This document shows, piece after piece, positions 9,294 to 17,071 of a stretch of 55,005 nt of DNA. Made by a program: the position numbers and the translations under genes. This DNA is from an uncultured Opitutaceae bacterium (lineage in GTDB: Bacteria; Verrucomicrobiota; Verrucomicrobiia; Opitutales; Opitutaceae): positions 1-55,005 of the forward strand of contig CALDFV010000303.1 of NCBI GenBank assembly GCA_937942145.1, written 5' to 3'. The notes under the pieces are model-generated. The model made no database searches. It was not told where the DNA came from and worked only from the letters and a program-made list of their open reading frames with translations. Each line of letters begins with the position of its first letter. Within the stretch, counting starts at the first letter, position 1.

Positions 9294-9968
9294 CTACCCT
9301 TGCCGCAGCTTTCCATTCTCCAACGAGTAAACTCTACCCATTCGATTCGCTAGAGCCATATTGTGAGTGACAGTCACGAGGGTCACATCGTGCTGGTTAT
9401 TCAACTGAGCAAACAAGTCCGCTACTTGATCTCCCATCGAAGGGTCCAAAGAGCCGGTCGGCTCGTCAGCAAGAACGAGAGCGGGCTGATTTATCAACGC
9501 TCTCGCAACCGCCGCCCGGAGTCGTTCCCCGCCCGATAGTTGAAAAGGCATATGATCCAACCGGTGCTCCAAACCTAATTCCTGAATCAACTTCCTTGCC
9601 CGTTCTCTCGTCTCGTCTTCGCCCTCTTCCCAGTCACCTGCCAAGCGAGGGATTAAGACATTCTCCAAGACTGAGCATTGAGGCAGCAGGAAATGTTGCT
9701 GGAAAACAAACCCGAGTGTGTGATTCCGGAATCGGGCCCTTTCATCGGCGTCCATCCCTTCTAGGCTTTTACCAGAAATCGAAACGGATCCGCTCGATGG
9801 AATGTCCAAAGTCCCCAGGATATTTAGCAAAGTGGTCTTTCCACAACCCGAAGGTCCCACGATGGCAATGGAGTCACCTTTCAATACTTTGAGCTCAAGT
9901 TCATCTAGCACGGTAATATCACCCGCCGGTCCTGAATATCGCTTAACTAGATTTTGAATTTCAATCAT
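9294..9968 (-). CDS. ABC transporter ATP-binding protein (LolD/MacB type)
   Basis: This 224-residue ATPase subunit has Walker A GPSGCGKTT (residues 38-46), a Q-loop in the FVFQQHFLLPQ segment, the signature LSGGERLRAAVARAL, Walker B followed by DEPTGSLD, and the switch His in VTVTHN. The length and the FQQHFLLP segment match LolD/MacB/FtsE-type ATPases. It sits between the PaaK-like ligase and the large FtsX-type permease on the same strand with gaps of 19-20 bases, so it very probably pairs with that permease. Confidence 0.93.
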   Translation of the reverse strand: MIEIQNLVKRYSGPAGDITVLDELELKVLKGDSIAIVGPSGCGKTTLLNILGTLDIPSSGSVSISGKSLEGMDADERARFRNHTLGFVFQQHFLLPQCSVLENVLIPRLAGDWEEGEDETRERARKLIQELGLEHRLDHMPFQLSGGERLRAAVARALINQPALVLADEPTGSLDPSMGDQVADLFAQLNNQHDVTLVTVTHNMALANRMGRVYSLENGKLRQG

Positions 9969-9987
9969 CAGTCGACAAAAAATAGAA

Positions 9988-11244
9988 TTAATCGGACACG
10001 CTCCAACGCTTCGCCTTCATTTCAAACTGAGGAAGCGTTCCCAACTTCACAACATCTACGGGTATTCTCAAAGCAAATACTTCCCTCAACCGCTTCTGTA
10101 GTTTCATCCTCATGAGTTCGTCTTCGACATCCGAAATATTTTCCACCTGAATGCTAGCCTGAACCATAGAATCCTGCTTGCTAATACTCACCTGGTACTC
10201 CCCAATTCCTTCAAACGAACGAATGACCGCGTCCACTGCGCTAGGGTAGAGATTGATTCCACGAACCACTACCATGTCGTCAGCACGTCCGATGATTCCC
10301 CCTTCGAGCGCAAATGCTCGAGGGTCTTCCCCTTCAATCCGAACCGGTTTTACGAGATCTCCGGTCCGATATCGGAACAACGGGCTTCCATTCCGGCCCA
10401 AAGTCGTCAGCACCAGTTCTCCTATATTTCCAAAGTTAATGGATCGACCCGTTTCAGGTTCAACCACTTCTGCATAATAGGCCTCGTGGATTATCCTCAG
10501 AAGCTTCGGATTCTCTCTGTCGGAGTAAGTGACCGGTCCCACTTCAGTCATTCCATGATGATCGAATACTCGGGCCCCGCCCCACCCTTCTTCAATTCTA
10601 CTTCTAACTTCCGCTACACTCCCCCCCGGTTCGCCTCCTACGATGATGCTTCTTACCGAGCATTTCGTCAGATCAACGTTTTCCTTTTCTGCCACATTCA
10701 TCAAATGGAGGGCATAGGTTGGCGTGCAACAAAGCCACTGCGGCTCGTGTCGGAAAATCATCTGAAGTCGCTCAAGGCTTTGCTGTCCGCCAAGCGGGAT
10801 ACAGCGAAGACCCACTTTTGACGCCGCCTCAAATGCGGACCAAAATCCAATAAACGGACCAAACGAAAAAGGAAAGATCGCCGTCTCGCCCGCTTTTGCG
10901 CCACAAGCCCGCCAAATGTAAGCCCAGCTGTCGATGATCCAACTCCAACTTTCGGGCGTATCCAGCCAAGCCATAGGGCGACCCGTTGTTCCGCTCGTCT
11001 GGTGCAGTCTTGTGTAATCTTTTAAGCCATACGACAAGTTCGATCCATAGGGTGGATTCGCTCCATAATCCTCAGCAAGCTTCCGCTTAGTGGTAAAGGG
11101 CATTTTTTCAGAAAAGGCATCTAGACTATCAAAGCCCTTCGATCCTCCGCACTCAGCGATCTTGGACTGATAGAAAGCATTGCCCTTCACCGCGATGGCG
11201 ATCGCCGTGTTCAATGAGGCTAGCTGCTGTTCAGCTAGACCCAT
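9988..11244 (-). CDS. PaaK-like AMP-dependent ligase (phenylacetate-CoA ligase family)
   Basis: This 418-residue protein of the adenylate-forming superfamily has the P-loop HQTSGTTGRP, an acyl-binding core, a D-H-H-G-M-T-E-V-G-P segment, Y-R-T-G-D-L-V near the hinge and a C-terminal PaaK-type domain with R-G-I-N-L-Y-P-S-A. Members activate aryl or other carboxylic acids to acyl-AMP and usually to CoA thioesters. The length matches PaaK (about 430). Its start ATG directly follows the stop of the small membrane protein gene (TAAATG), so translation is coupled. It is the second adenylating enzyme of the cluster, the other being at 20941. The substrate is unknown; an aromatic acid is favoured by the family and by the nearby chorismate-lyase-like gene. 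Confidence 0.87.
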   Translation of the reverse strand: MGLAEQQLASLNTAIAIAVKGNAFYQSKIAECGGSKGFDSLDAFSEKMPFTTKRKLAEDYGANPPYGSNLSYGLKDYTRLHQTSGTTGRPMAWLDTPESWSWIIDSWAYIWRACGAKAGETAIFPFSFGPFIGFWSAFEAASKVGLRCIPLGGQQSLERLQMIFRHEPQWLCCTPTYALHLMNVAEKENVDLTKCSVRSIIVGGEPGGSVAEVRSRIEEGWGGARVFDHHGMTEVGPVTYSDRENPKLLRIIHEAYYAEVVEPETGRSINFGNIGELVLTTLGRNGSPLFRYRTGDLVKPVRIEGEDPRAFALEGGIIGRADDMVVVRGINLYPSAVDAVIRSFEGIGEYQVSISKQDSMVQASIQVENISDVEDELMRMKLQKRLREVFALRIPVDVVKLGTLPQFEMKAKRWSVSD

Positions 11245-11775
11245 TTACCCTTGTGTATCGCTTTCCGAAATCGCTGCCGGAGGAGGACTCTTCGCATGGG
11301 CAGGTGCAGGAGCTGGCTTGTAAACCGTAACGAGACATCCCCCGAGAGCCGCCAATACGATGCCTAGGAAAAACTGCCATGGAACGGCGGATACACCTCC
11401 CTGAGGGGGGTGAAGCTTCATGGATACGATAGCATTCACCACTGGCGCGCCCGCAAACACAATGGACATTACAGCCGCCGGAGTTCCTTTGGCCCCAAAG
11501 GCGAGTAGAATGCAAAATGCGCCCAGAGCTCCTAATAGGCCCGCTACAAACGAAAGGGAAATCCCTTTCATCGGAAACGTGAATGCGGCCCCTTGAAACT
11601 TAAGCAGGATAATCGGAACGATGATCGCGATTACGAGATAAGCCACTCCGACAAACAGAAATGCTTTGTACCGACCCCAAACAGGATCTTTCATCGCGAT
11701 TTGACCGGTGTGGAGGAAAATGCCGTATAGCCCGAAAAAGAGAGCCGTCATTAAAGAGTAGATAAGCCAATTCAT
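11245..11775 (-). CDS. Small DMT/EamA-like integral membrane protein
   Basis: This 176-residue protein has about five hydrophobic helices and a Pro/Ala-rich cytoplasmic-looking tail (PAPAPAHAKSPPPAA). The arrangement of glycine-rich helices (GLLGALGAFCILLAFG, then a P-x-x-N-A-I-V-S-M helix) resembles one half of a drug/metabolite transporter (EamA-like), which may act as a dimer. It lies between the hotdog thioesterase and the PaaK-like ligase and touches the latter's start codon. A role in moving the cluster's substrate or product is an inference. Confidence 0.65.
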   Translation of the reverse strand: MNWLIYSLMTALFFGLYGIFLHTGQIAMKDPVWGRYKAFLFVGVAYLVIAIIVPIILLKFQGAAFTFPMKGISLSFVAGLLGALGAFCILLAFGAKGTPAAVMSIVFAGAPVVNAIVSMKLHPPQGGVSAVPWQFFLGIVLAALGGCLVTVYKPAPAPAHAKSPPPAAISESDTQG

Positions 11776-11824
11776 AGAATTATAGAGGATATATTATATT
11801 ATTAAGGTGAATACAGAAAAATAG

Positions 11825-12289
11825 CTATAGATGCTGCGATTCTTGAGCGGCCTTGAGTTTCTCCTGCAACTCAGGCGGAATTTCAATCGACACGATCTCT
11901 CCAGTATCCCGATCAAGCCGGACACTGGCGGTAACGATACGACCTGAGGCAATCAGCACATCATCAGAATCGGTTTCTTTGAAGAAGTAGTAGAGGCAGC
12001 GCAACGATCTCCGACGAATTTCCTGGATCGTGAGCCGAATCTTTATTCGGTCTTCGAAGCGGATCGGCTTGAAAAAATCGCAAGACGCTTGAACCCGCGG
12101 CCAACCTACTGAGACATCGTCTATTCTTTCGTGCACTCCATGACCCAACGAACGGAAAAACGCGTGTTCAGTCACTTCCATATACCGGTAAAAATTCGAA
12201 AAATGGACGATTCCCGCCATATCTGTCTCTGCGAATTCCACTATACGCTCGTATTCAAAACAATATGGCTGTGGCTCTAGTCTACTCAT
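11825..12289 (-). CDS. Acyl-CoA thioesterase, 4-hydroxybenzoyl-CoA thioesterase (hotdog) family
   Basis: This 154-residue hotdog protein begins with the hallmark E-F-A-E-T-D-M-A-G-I-V-H-F-S-N-F-Y-R-Y segment, in which the Asp of the T-D-x-x-G-I-V-H-F motif is the family's catalytic residue (YbgC/4HBT group). It would hydrolyse an acyl- or aryl-CoA, or an acyl-carrier thioester. The start overlaps the glycosyltransferase stop by eight bases, which indicates coupling. In combination with two PaaK/LuxE-type ligases and a chorismate-lyase-like gene in the same run, a benzoyl-type thioester is an attractive but unproven substrate. Confidence 0.87.
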   Translation of the reverse strand: MSRLEPQPYCFEYERIVEFAETDMAGIVHFSNFYRYMEVTEHAFFRSLGHGVHERIDDVSVGWPRVQASCDFFKPIRFEDRIKIRLTIQEIRRRSLRCLYYFFKETDSDDVLIASGRIVTASVRLDRDTGEIVSIEIPPELQEKLKAAQESQHL

Positions 12290-13589
12290 TTTTAGATATT
12301 GATTGTACCAATGATTCCAAGACAGTGATAAACGAGTTCTTCATTGCCTCCATAGAATAATGCTGTTCCACCCCAAATCGACCCCGGTCTCCAAGTTCCA
12401 CCAGTCTTTCCGGTGTCTCCAATAAGTCGTGCCAGGCAGCAGCAAGTTTTTCAGGGCTATCCATATCGACGCATACGCCCCCTCCGCTTGACTCGATCAA
12501 TTCGGGAAACGCCGAGCGATTCGGCTGAACCACAGGCACCGAAGCGGCCATCGCCTCGATCACATACAACCCAAAAGCTTCCTCGTATTGAACTGGGACC
12601 GTAAAGATAGAGAGCCCACTCAGAAAATCCTGTTTTTCTTCGCGTGAAATATTGGGTCGCCACCCAACGGCATCGGTTAGGCCCGAATCAGACAGCTTCT
12701 TCTTCAGAGCCTCTACAAGAGGAACATCCCCTTGCGTCATTGCTCCAGCTATTTCAAGTCGGCAATTTTCATTGCCTAGCTGAACGCGTAGATGGATGAA
12801 CGCGTCCACTAAGAACGCGAGTCCCTTGACTTCACACATTCGAGCCAAGTATCCGATCGCGGGAACATTTAACGACTTTCTGCCGCGAAAGCCTTCGAGG
12901 TTTATCCCATTGTACTGGGTTTTTATCACCCCTTCATCCAAGCCCAGTCGTTTTTCCATCAGACGACCATAAAAATTGCTCGGCCCCAACAGCAGGTCGG
13001 CGTCTCGACAGCGCTCTGCCATTAAAGTCCAGCATGGTTCACGGAACTCGTCTGGAAGCGAATCTAAAAAGGAATCCTCACCCTGGAAACAGCAAACCAC
13101 TGGTATGTCCCACTGCTTCTTTATTTCCCTTGCTAATCCGGACTGCAGCGCCGTCGACAAACAAAGTACATCCGGCCGGCCATGATCATTGATCCATGAA
13201 TACAATTTGCGAAGTTCCTTTTCGAAGTCCGCACCATCCAGTCGCAGCATTTCGAAGGTCATTTCGCCATGATCACGTGCGGAAGTCATATGACTCCGCT
13301 TCGCCGCAGATCGTAAAAGCCCAGGTTTGTTTAGCAGTCGATCCATCCAATCCGGGGAATGCCGAAAGATCGAAAACTTCTGCTGCAGGTAAATATTGAT
13401 GCCTCCGAAAAATACCGGTGAATCCGAATCGAGCCCTTCAGATTCTTCGTCTAGCATCAAAGGCAGATACATAGGTAGCAGCTCCGCCTCATACCCCGAT
13501 TGAATTAACGCATTCGCAAGAGCATTGTCACGCATGCACGCGCCACAATAATAGCTTCCTGTCCCTGGCGTTAAAAAAGTGATCTTCAT
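12282..13589 (-). CDS. Glycosyltransferase family 4-like protein (GT-B)
   Basis: This 435-residue protein is a GT-B retaining glycosyltransferase. The N-terminal domain opens with FLTPGTGSYYCGACMRDNALA, including a small C-G-A-C pair typical of one GT4 subgroup. The C-terminal nucleotide-sugar domain has the G-Y-L-A-R-M-C-E-V-K-G loop and the E-x7-E signature in E-E-A-F-G-L-Y-V-I-E-A-M. It would transfer a sugar from a nucleotide donor to a cytoplasmic acceptor. No other polysaccharide genes are nearby, so it may glycosylate a small molecule made by the cluster (inference). It is coupled by overlap to the downstream thioesterase. Confidence 0.88.
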   Translation of the reverse strand: MKITFLTPGTGSYYCGACMRDNALANALIQSGYEAELLPMYLPLMLDEESEGLDSDSPVFFGGINIYLQQKFSIFRHSPDWMDRLLNKPGLLRSAAKRSHMTSARDHGEMTFEMLRLDGADFEKELRKLYSWINDHGRPDVLCLSTALQSGLAREIKKQWDIPVVCCFQGEDSFLDSLPDEFREPCWTLMAERCRDADLLLGPSNFYGRLMEKRLGLDEGVIKTQYNGINLEGFRGRKSLNVPAIGYLARMCEVKGLAFLVDAFIHLRVQLGNENCRLEIAGAMTQGDVPLVEALKKKLSDSGLTDAVGWRPNISREEKQDFLSGLSIFTVPVQYEEAFGLYVIEAMAASVPVVQPNRSAFPELIESSGGGVCVDMDSPEKLAAAWHDLLETPERLVELGDRGRFGVEQHYSMEAMKNSFITVLESLVQSISKNE

Positions 13590-13732
13590 CTAGAAATCAG
13601 GCAAAAAATCCTATCGACGCTCGAAGGCTAGCGCGACTGATGGAGACTTATGTAAAGTCCCGCCCGAACCAACACGATGCGGGTTTCCTCACCAAAAACC
13701 AGTGAAAAATTCAGCGGGCGCGCTGTCTGGGT

Positions 13733-14989
13733 TCAGGCACTAGACCGTATCAATGGCCCGCCGTGAGATAGAGGCTCAGGAAGTTCAGTTATTTCGCCGA
13801 TCGCTGCCATCAATGGGGCGAAATCCTTGTCAACCAAATCGCCGATCAAGCAATCCGTCAACGTACCTCTCAAGTCCGCATGGTTGCGAATCAACTTACC
13901 GAAACTGAAATCGTTGTCATAGAAGGCATACACTAGACTTCGCATCGTTTCAATCGCGCTGCAAAGTTGTTCTCCGTAAGCGCTAAAATGCGATGCGGAC
14001 GTGTCGCCCGCTTCGAGAGCGGCGTCGATCGCATCCGCTGCCATTTCACCACTCTTCAACGCGAGGAAAACTCCCGACGAGAAGACGGGGTCAAGGAAGG
14101 CGAAGGCATCTCCGACCAAAACGATTCCGTCATCCGCACAATGCTCGGCCCGGTAGGAATACTCTCCCGTCACCCAATATTCGCCAAACTGTTCACCACA
14201 TGAGAGATGGTCCTTAATCCAAACGTTATTCTCAATTTCCCGCTCGAATATGGCTTTCGGATCCCGTGTATCCTGATAGAGGTAGTCCCGTTCCGCTACG
14301 ATTCCCGAGCTCACAATGTCGTCCTGCATGGGAATGTTCCAAAACCAGCCGCGGTCCTCGAGGTAAGCCACCGTCGTGGCCCCTTCGTCCAGACCGGGAT
14401 CCCGCTTCGCTCCCTTGTAGAGGGTCCAGATCGCTATCTTGTTCAGCTTCGGATCCCGTTTTCTCCAGCGTTTTTTCGACTGGAATAGGCAGTCGCGACC
14501 CGAGGCGTCAACCGTCATGGAAGCTCGAAGCTCGAACCGACTGCCGCTCTTGTCCTCAGCAATCACGCCAACTACTTTTTCCTCCTCGTAGATAAAGTCG
14601 ACTACCTGAGTTTCCTCACGGACTTCGGCTCCCTTGCTCCGGGCGTTATCGAGCATAAGCTCATCGAACTCAGACCGCTTCACCTGCCAAGTAGTCGCTG
14701 CCGGATGATCCAAGTGCTGGAAAAAGTAAAACGGAGCCGACATCTTGCCATCGCTCGTAACGAACTGCACGCTGTGCTTTTTGGTGTAGGCCCGCTCGTT
14801 TAACTTCTCGACGATCCCCAAACGATCGAAAGTAAAATAGCAAAAGGGCATGAGCGACTCGCCCACGTGATAACGCGGGAACTTCGATTTTTCCAAAATG
14901 ACGACGTTTCTCCCCTTTTCTGCTAACAACGCCCCAACGGTTGAGCCCGCAGGTCCTCCGCCAATCACTATCGCATCGTATTTTTTCAT
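13733..14989 (-). CDS. FAD-dependent oxidoreductase of the flavin halogenase/hydroxylase family
   Basis: This 418-residue flavoprotein has an N-terminal dinucleotide motif GGGPAGST (residues 10-17), then K-F-P-R-Y-H-V-G-E-S-L (36-46), the segment typical of flavin-dependent halogenases and related hydroxylases. The halogenase-associated W-x-W-x-I-P motif is present as WFWNIP (215-220), as is the later GDAFAFLDPVFSSG segment that binds FAD. These motifs also occur in non-halogenating relatives, so I call the family only. No flavin reductase is encoded next door. It sits between the chorismate-lyase-like and glycosyltransferase genes, consistent with oxidation or halogenation of a phenolic intermediate. 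Confidence 0.85.
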   Translation of the reverse strand: MKKYDAIVIGGGPAGSTVGALLAEKGRNVVILEKSKFPRYHVGESLMPFCYFTFDRLGIVEKLNERAYTKKHSVQFVTSDGKMSAPFYFFQHLDHPAATTWQVKRSEFDELMLDNARSKGAEVREETQVVDFIYEEEKVVGVIAEDKSGSRFELRASMTVDASGRDCLFQSKKRWRKRDPKLNKIAIWTLYKGAKRDPGLDEGATTVAYLEDRGWFWNIPMQDDIVSSGIVAERDYLYQDTRDPKAIFEREIENNVWIKDHLSCGEQFGEYWVTGEYSYRAEHCADDGIVLVGDAFAFLDPVFSSGVFLALKSGEMAADAIDAALEAGDTSASHFSAYGEQLCSAIETMRSLVYAFYDNDFSFGKLIRNHADLRGTLTDCLIGDLVDKDFAPLMAAIGEITELPEPLSHGGPLIRSSA

Positions 14990-15028
14990 TTTAATTTACG
15001 CTTATGTTTTTCGGAATAGATTCGTCGA

Positions 15029-15133
15029 TTAAGCAAACTGACCATCGTCTGGACGCTTCCAGTCTTCAAGTATTCGCCGACCGTCAATCAGCTTCAATCC
15101 AGTCCAACAATGATTCAAATCTGCTTCATCCAT
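15029..15133 (-). CDS. Possible 34-residue small protein
   Basis: An ATG-initiated frame of 34 codons, beginning MDEADLNHCWTG and rich in Asp, Trp and Lys, fills part of the gap between the chorismate-lyase-like gene and the flavoprotein gene on the same strand. No good ribosome-binding site is visible. It may be a real small protein or chance; comparison with relatives would decide. Confidence 0.25.
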   Translation of the reverse strand: MDEADLNHCWTGLKLIDGRRILEDWKRPDDGQFA

Positions 15134-15165
15134 GGTAAATGCTATTTTCCGATCTCAATAAGGCT

Positions 15166-15696
15166 TCAGGCGAGCGGAAGAATCTCGATAATCGACGCGA
15201 GCTCGTTCTCCTCGCCATTAACCAACTGATTATATCTCCCGTAAAGTATGGAATCTTCGCTGCAGCCAAACCGTTTCTGGCAGACCAAGGGAGCTTGAAT
15301 GGAGAAAAAACCTTTCGGACGGCTAACATAGGTGTATTGCATCCGGTTCAGGATACTTCCCAGTGGCTCTTTGCCCTCCAAAATGGAGTTGCGCGCTTCC
15401 GGTCGAAAGTGGTCTAGCTGGATCCGAATCGCTCCATATTCAACCGGTTTCCCCGTAGACTCGGCAAAAAGAACGACTTCCCGCACGTACCCGCTTCCCT
15501 CATTCGTTTCCTTGAGAACCTCCAAGCCAATTCCAGAACCATGGAAGTCGGCCAGCGTGGAGGTCATGTCTTTCTTGTGCACGAGTAAATCTCGATAGGG
15601 ACGCGGCATTTCAGAGCCTTCGATCCAATGGAGAGATCCAGCGGACAAACTCGGCTCGTCTACGATCCGCTCTAAAAAATCAGGGAATTGATCCAC
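15166..15696 (-). CDS. Chorismate-lyase-like protein (UbiC/DUF98 fold)
   Basis: This 176-residue protein starts at GTG 15696, 33 bases after the radical SAM stop. Its length matches UbiC (165 residues). The segment Y-V-R-E-V-V-L-F (Arg72) aligns with the region of UbiC Arg76, followed by the P-V-E-Y-G-A-I-R-I strand, the PLGSIL motif and a C-terminal Y-G-R-Y-N-Q-L then I-I-E-I-L-P-L-A. The end resembles UbiC's W-G-R-R-S-R-L and T-E-A-F-L-P-A. The position of the catalytic Glu (UbiC Glu155) is only approximately aligned. If active it would convert chorismate to 4-hydroxybenzoate and pyruvate; it could instead be a non-catalytic relative. It is packed between radical SAM and flavoprotein genes. 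Confidence 0.6.
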   Translation of the reverse strand: MDQFPDFLERIVDEPSLSAGSLHWIEGSEMPRPYRDLLVHKKDMTSTLADFHGSGIGLEVLKETNEGSGYVREVVLFAESTGKPVEYGAIRIQLDHFRPEARNSILEGKEPLGSILNRMQYTYVSRPKGFFSIQAPLVCQKRFGCSEDSILYGRYNQLVNGEENELASIIEILPLA

Positions 15697-15729
15697 AGTA
15701 AACTTCTCTCTCGATCGGATCGGTGAAGT

Positions 15730-17061
15730 CTATACAAGACGCGAGGTCACATGCTTAGGAAGGAAGAACTTGAAAAGCAGGTTGTCGACGCAAAGCAGGC
15801 CACGGCGATGCAAGCGAATGTTTTCACTGTCGTATTCAAGAAGTCCCTCTTCTGCGAGCTCCTTGAGCTCATTCGCATACCGCTCTGACAAATCGACGCC
15901 GAACTTCGTTCTAAAGTAGTCGATCGAAACGTGACCCAATTTCATCTGGAGCAAGAACTCCCGAATCATTCGTTCCTCCACATTGGTCTTCAATGCGCGA
16001 TGCACTGGAAGTTCCCCTTTCTCGATCGCTTCCGCGTACTGAGTGATTTCGTTTACGTTTTGGTAATGCACACCCGCGATGTGAGAAATGGATGCGACCC
16101 CCAGACCGAGCAAGTCCGCTCCCGTCCAAAGCTCGTCACGGTAGATGAACTTTGTCTTATCCGGATTGAGGACAGCGGTGTATCCACTACTAATCGAGTA
16201 CCCCGCGCTCTCCAGAGCCTCGAAGGCCTCTTTAACCCAGCGACGTTTCACTTGCCAGTCAGCAACCGGAGCGGTCAACGATCCGCTTTCCTTCATCTCT
16301 TTGTAAATCGTCGTGTTGTACGGAATCTCCATCTGGTAGATGGTCACGCTATCGGGGCGAAGCTTCAGCGTCTCTTCGATATTGCGCTGCCAATTCGCCT
16401 CCGTCTCCTCGAGCATCCCGGCGATCAGATCGATGTTGATCTGATCAAAGCCCTCACTTTTGGCCGCCTCGTAAGCCTTGTAAACCTCGGGAGCCTTGTG
16501 GGCTCGCCCGTTGATTTCCAGAATGCGGCCATCAAAATTCTCGATTCCCAAACTCAGTCGCGTAACCCCGATATCCTTGATCGCTTTAACTTTCCGCGGA
16601 TTAAGTGTTCCCGGCTCCCCTTCAAACGCTACCTCTTCTGCCTCGTCCCAAGGCAGGATCGCCTTCATCCTATCGGTCAATTCCGTAAGCTGCGGCCCGG
16701 AAAGATAGGACGGTGTACCCCCGCCAAAATAGATAAACCGTGGCTTTCGCCCCGCTATTCGCGGCTTCTTGGCAAAATACTCAAGTTCGGTTATCGTTTT
16801 GTCCAAGTAGTCCTTTATCTCCGAGGCATTCTTGTCCGTGTAGACCCGGAAGTAGCAAAAGTGACAACGCTTGCGGCAAAACGGAATATGATGGTACACC
16901 CCTAAAGACGCTCCATCATCGTGCGGCTGCTCAAAGGCCGCCTCCACTTCCTTTATATTTTCTGGCGACCAGAACGAAAAGGGAGGGTAGTTAGAAATAA
17001 AATAGTTGCCCGCTTCCGTGGGCGTTTTCTTAGGCTCAACAGCCTCTGCGCTCGAACTCAT
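15730..17061 (-). CDS. HemN/HemW-like radical SAM protein
   Basis: This 443-residue protein starts at ATG 17061, ten bases after the upstream stop. It has the radical SAM cluster motif C-x3-C-x2-C at Cys62, Cys66 and Cys69 with the HemN-type H-I-P-F-C-R-K-R-C-H-F-C-Y-F surroundings, followed by FIYFGGGTPSYL, E-G-E-P-G-T-L-N, the R-L-S-L-G-I-E motif and a C-terminal HemN-type helical domain. Family members include oxygen-independent coproporphyrinogen dehydrogenase, the heme chaperone HemW and class C methylases or cyclopropanases. No heme gene is nearby. Its place in a metabolite cluster favours a class C-like tailoring role, but that is inference. Confidence 0.82.
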   Translation of the reverse strand: MSSSAEAVEPKKTPTEAGNYFISNYPPFSFWSPENIKEVEAAFEQPHDDGASLGVYHHIPFCRKRCHFCYFRVYTDKNASEIKDYLDKTITELEYFAKKPRIAGRKPRFIYFGGGTPSYLSGPQLTELTDRMKAILPWDEAEEVAFEGEPGTLNPRKVKAIKDIGVTRLSLGIENFDGRILEINGRAHKAPEVYKAYEAAKSEGFDQINIDLIAGMLEETEANWQRNIEETLKLRPDSVTIYQMEIPYNTTIYKEMKESGSLTAPVADWQVKRRWVKEAFEALESAGYSISSGYTAVLNPDKTKFIYRDELWTGADLLGLGVASISHIAGVHYQNVNEITQYAEAIEKGELPVHRALKTNVEERMIREFLLQMKLGHVSIDYFRTKFGVDLSERYANELKELAEEGLLEYDSENIRLHRRGLLCVDNLLFKFFLPKHVTSRLV

Positions 17062-17071
17062 AATATTTGCA

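Noticed and set aside
9988-15696. A complete aryl polyene or polyketide cluster
   Set aside because: No ketosynthase, acyl carrier protein, dehydratase or ketoreductase set is present in the window.
15931-16905. 324-residue plus-strand frame across the radical SAM gene
   Set aside because: Antisense to a gene with intact catalytic motifs; no signal peptide, domain or ribosome-binding site of its own.
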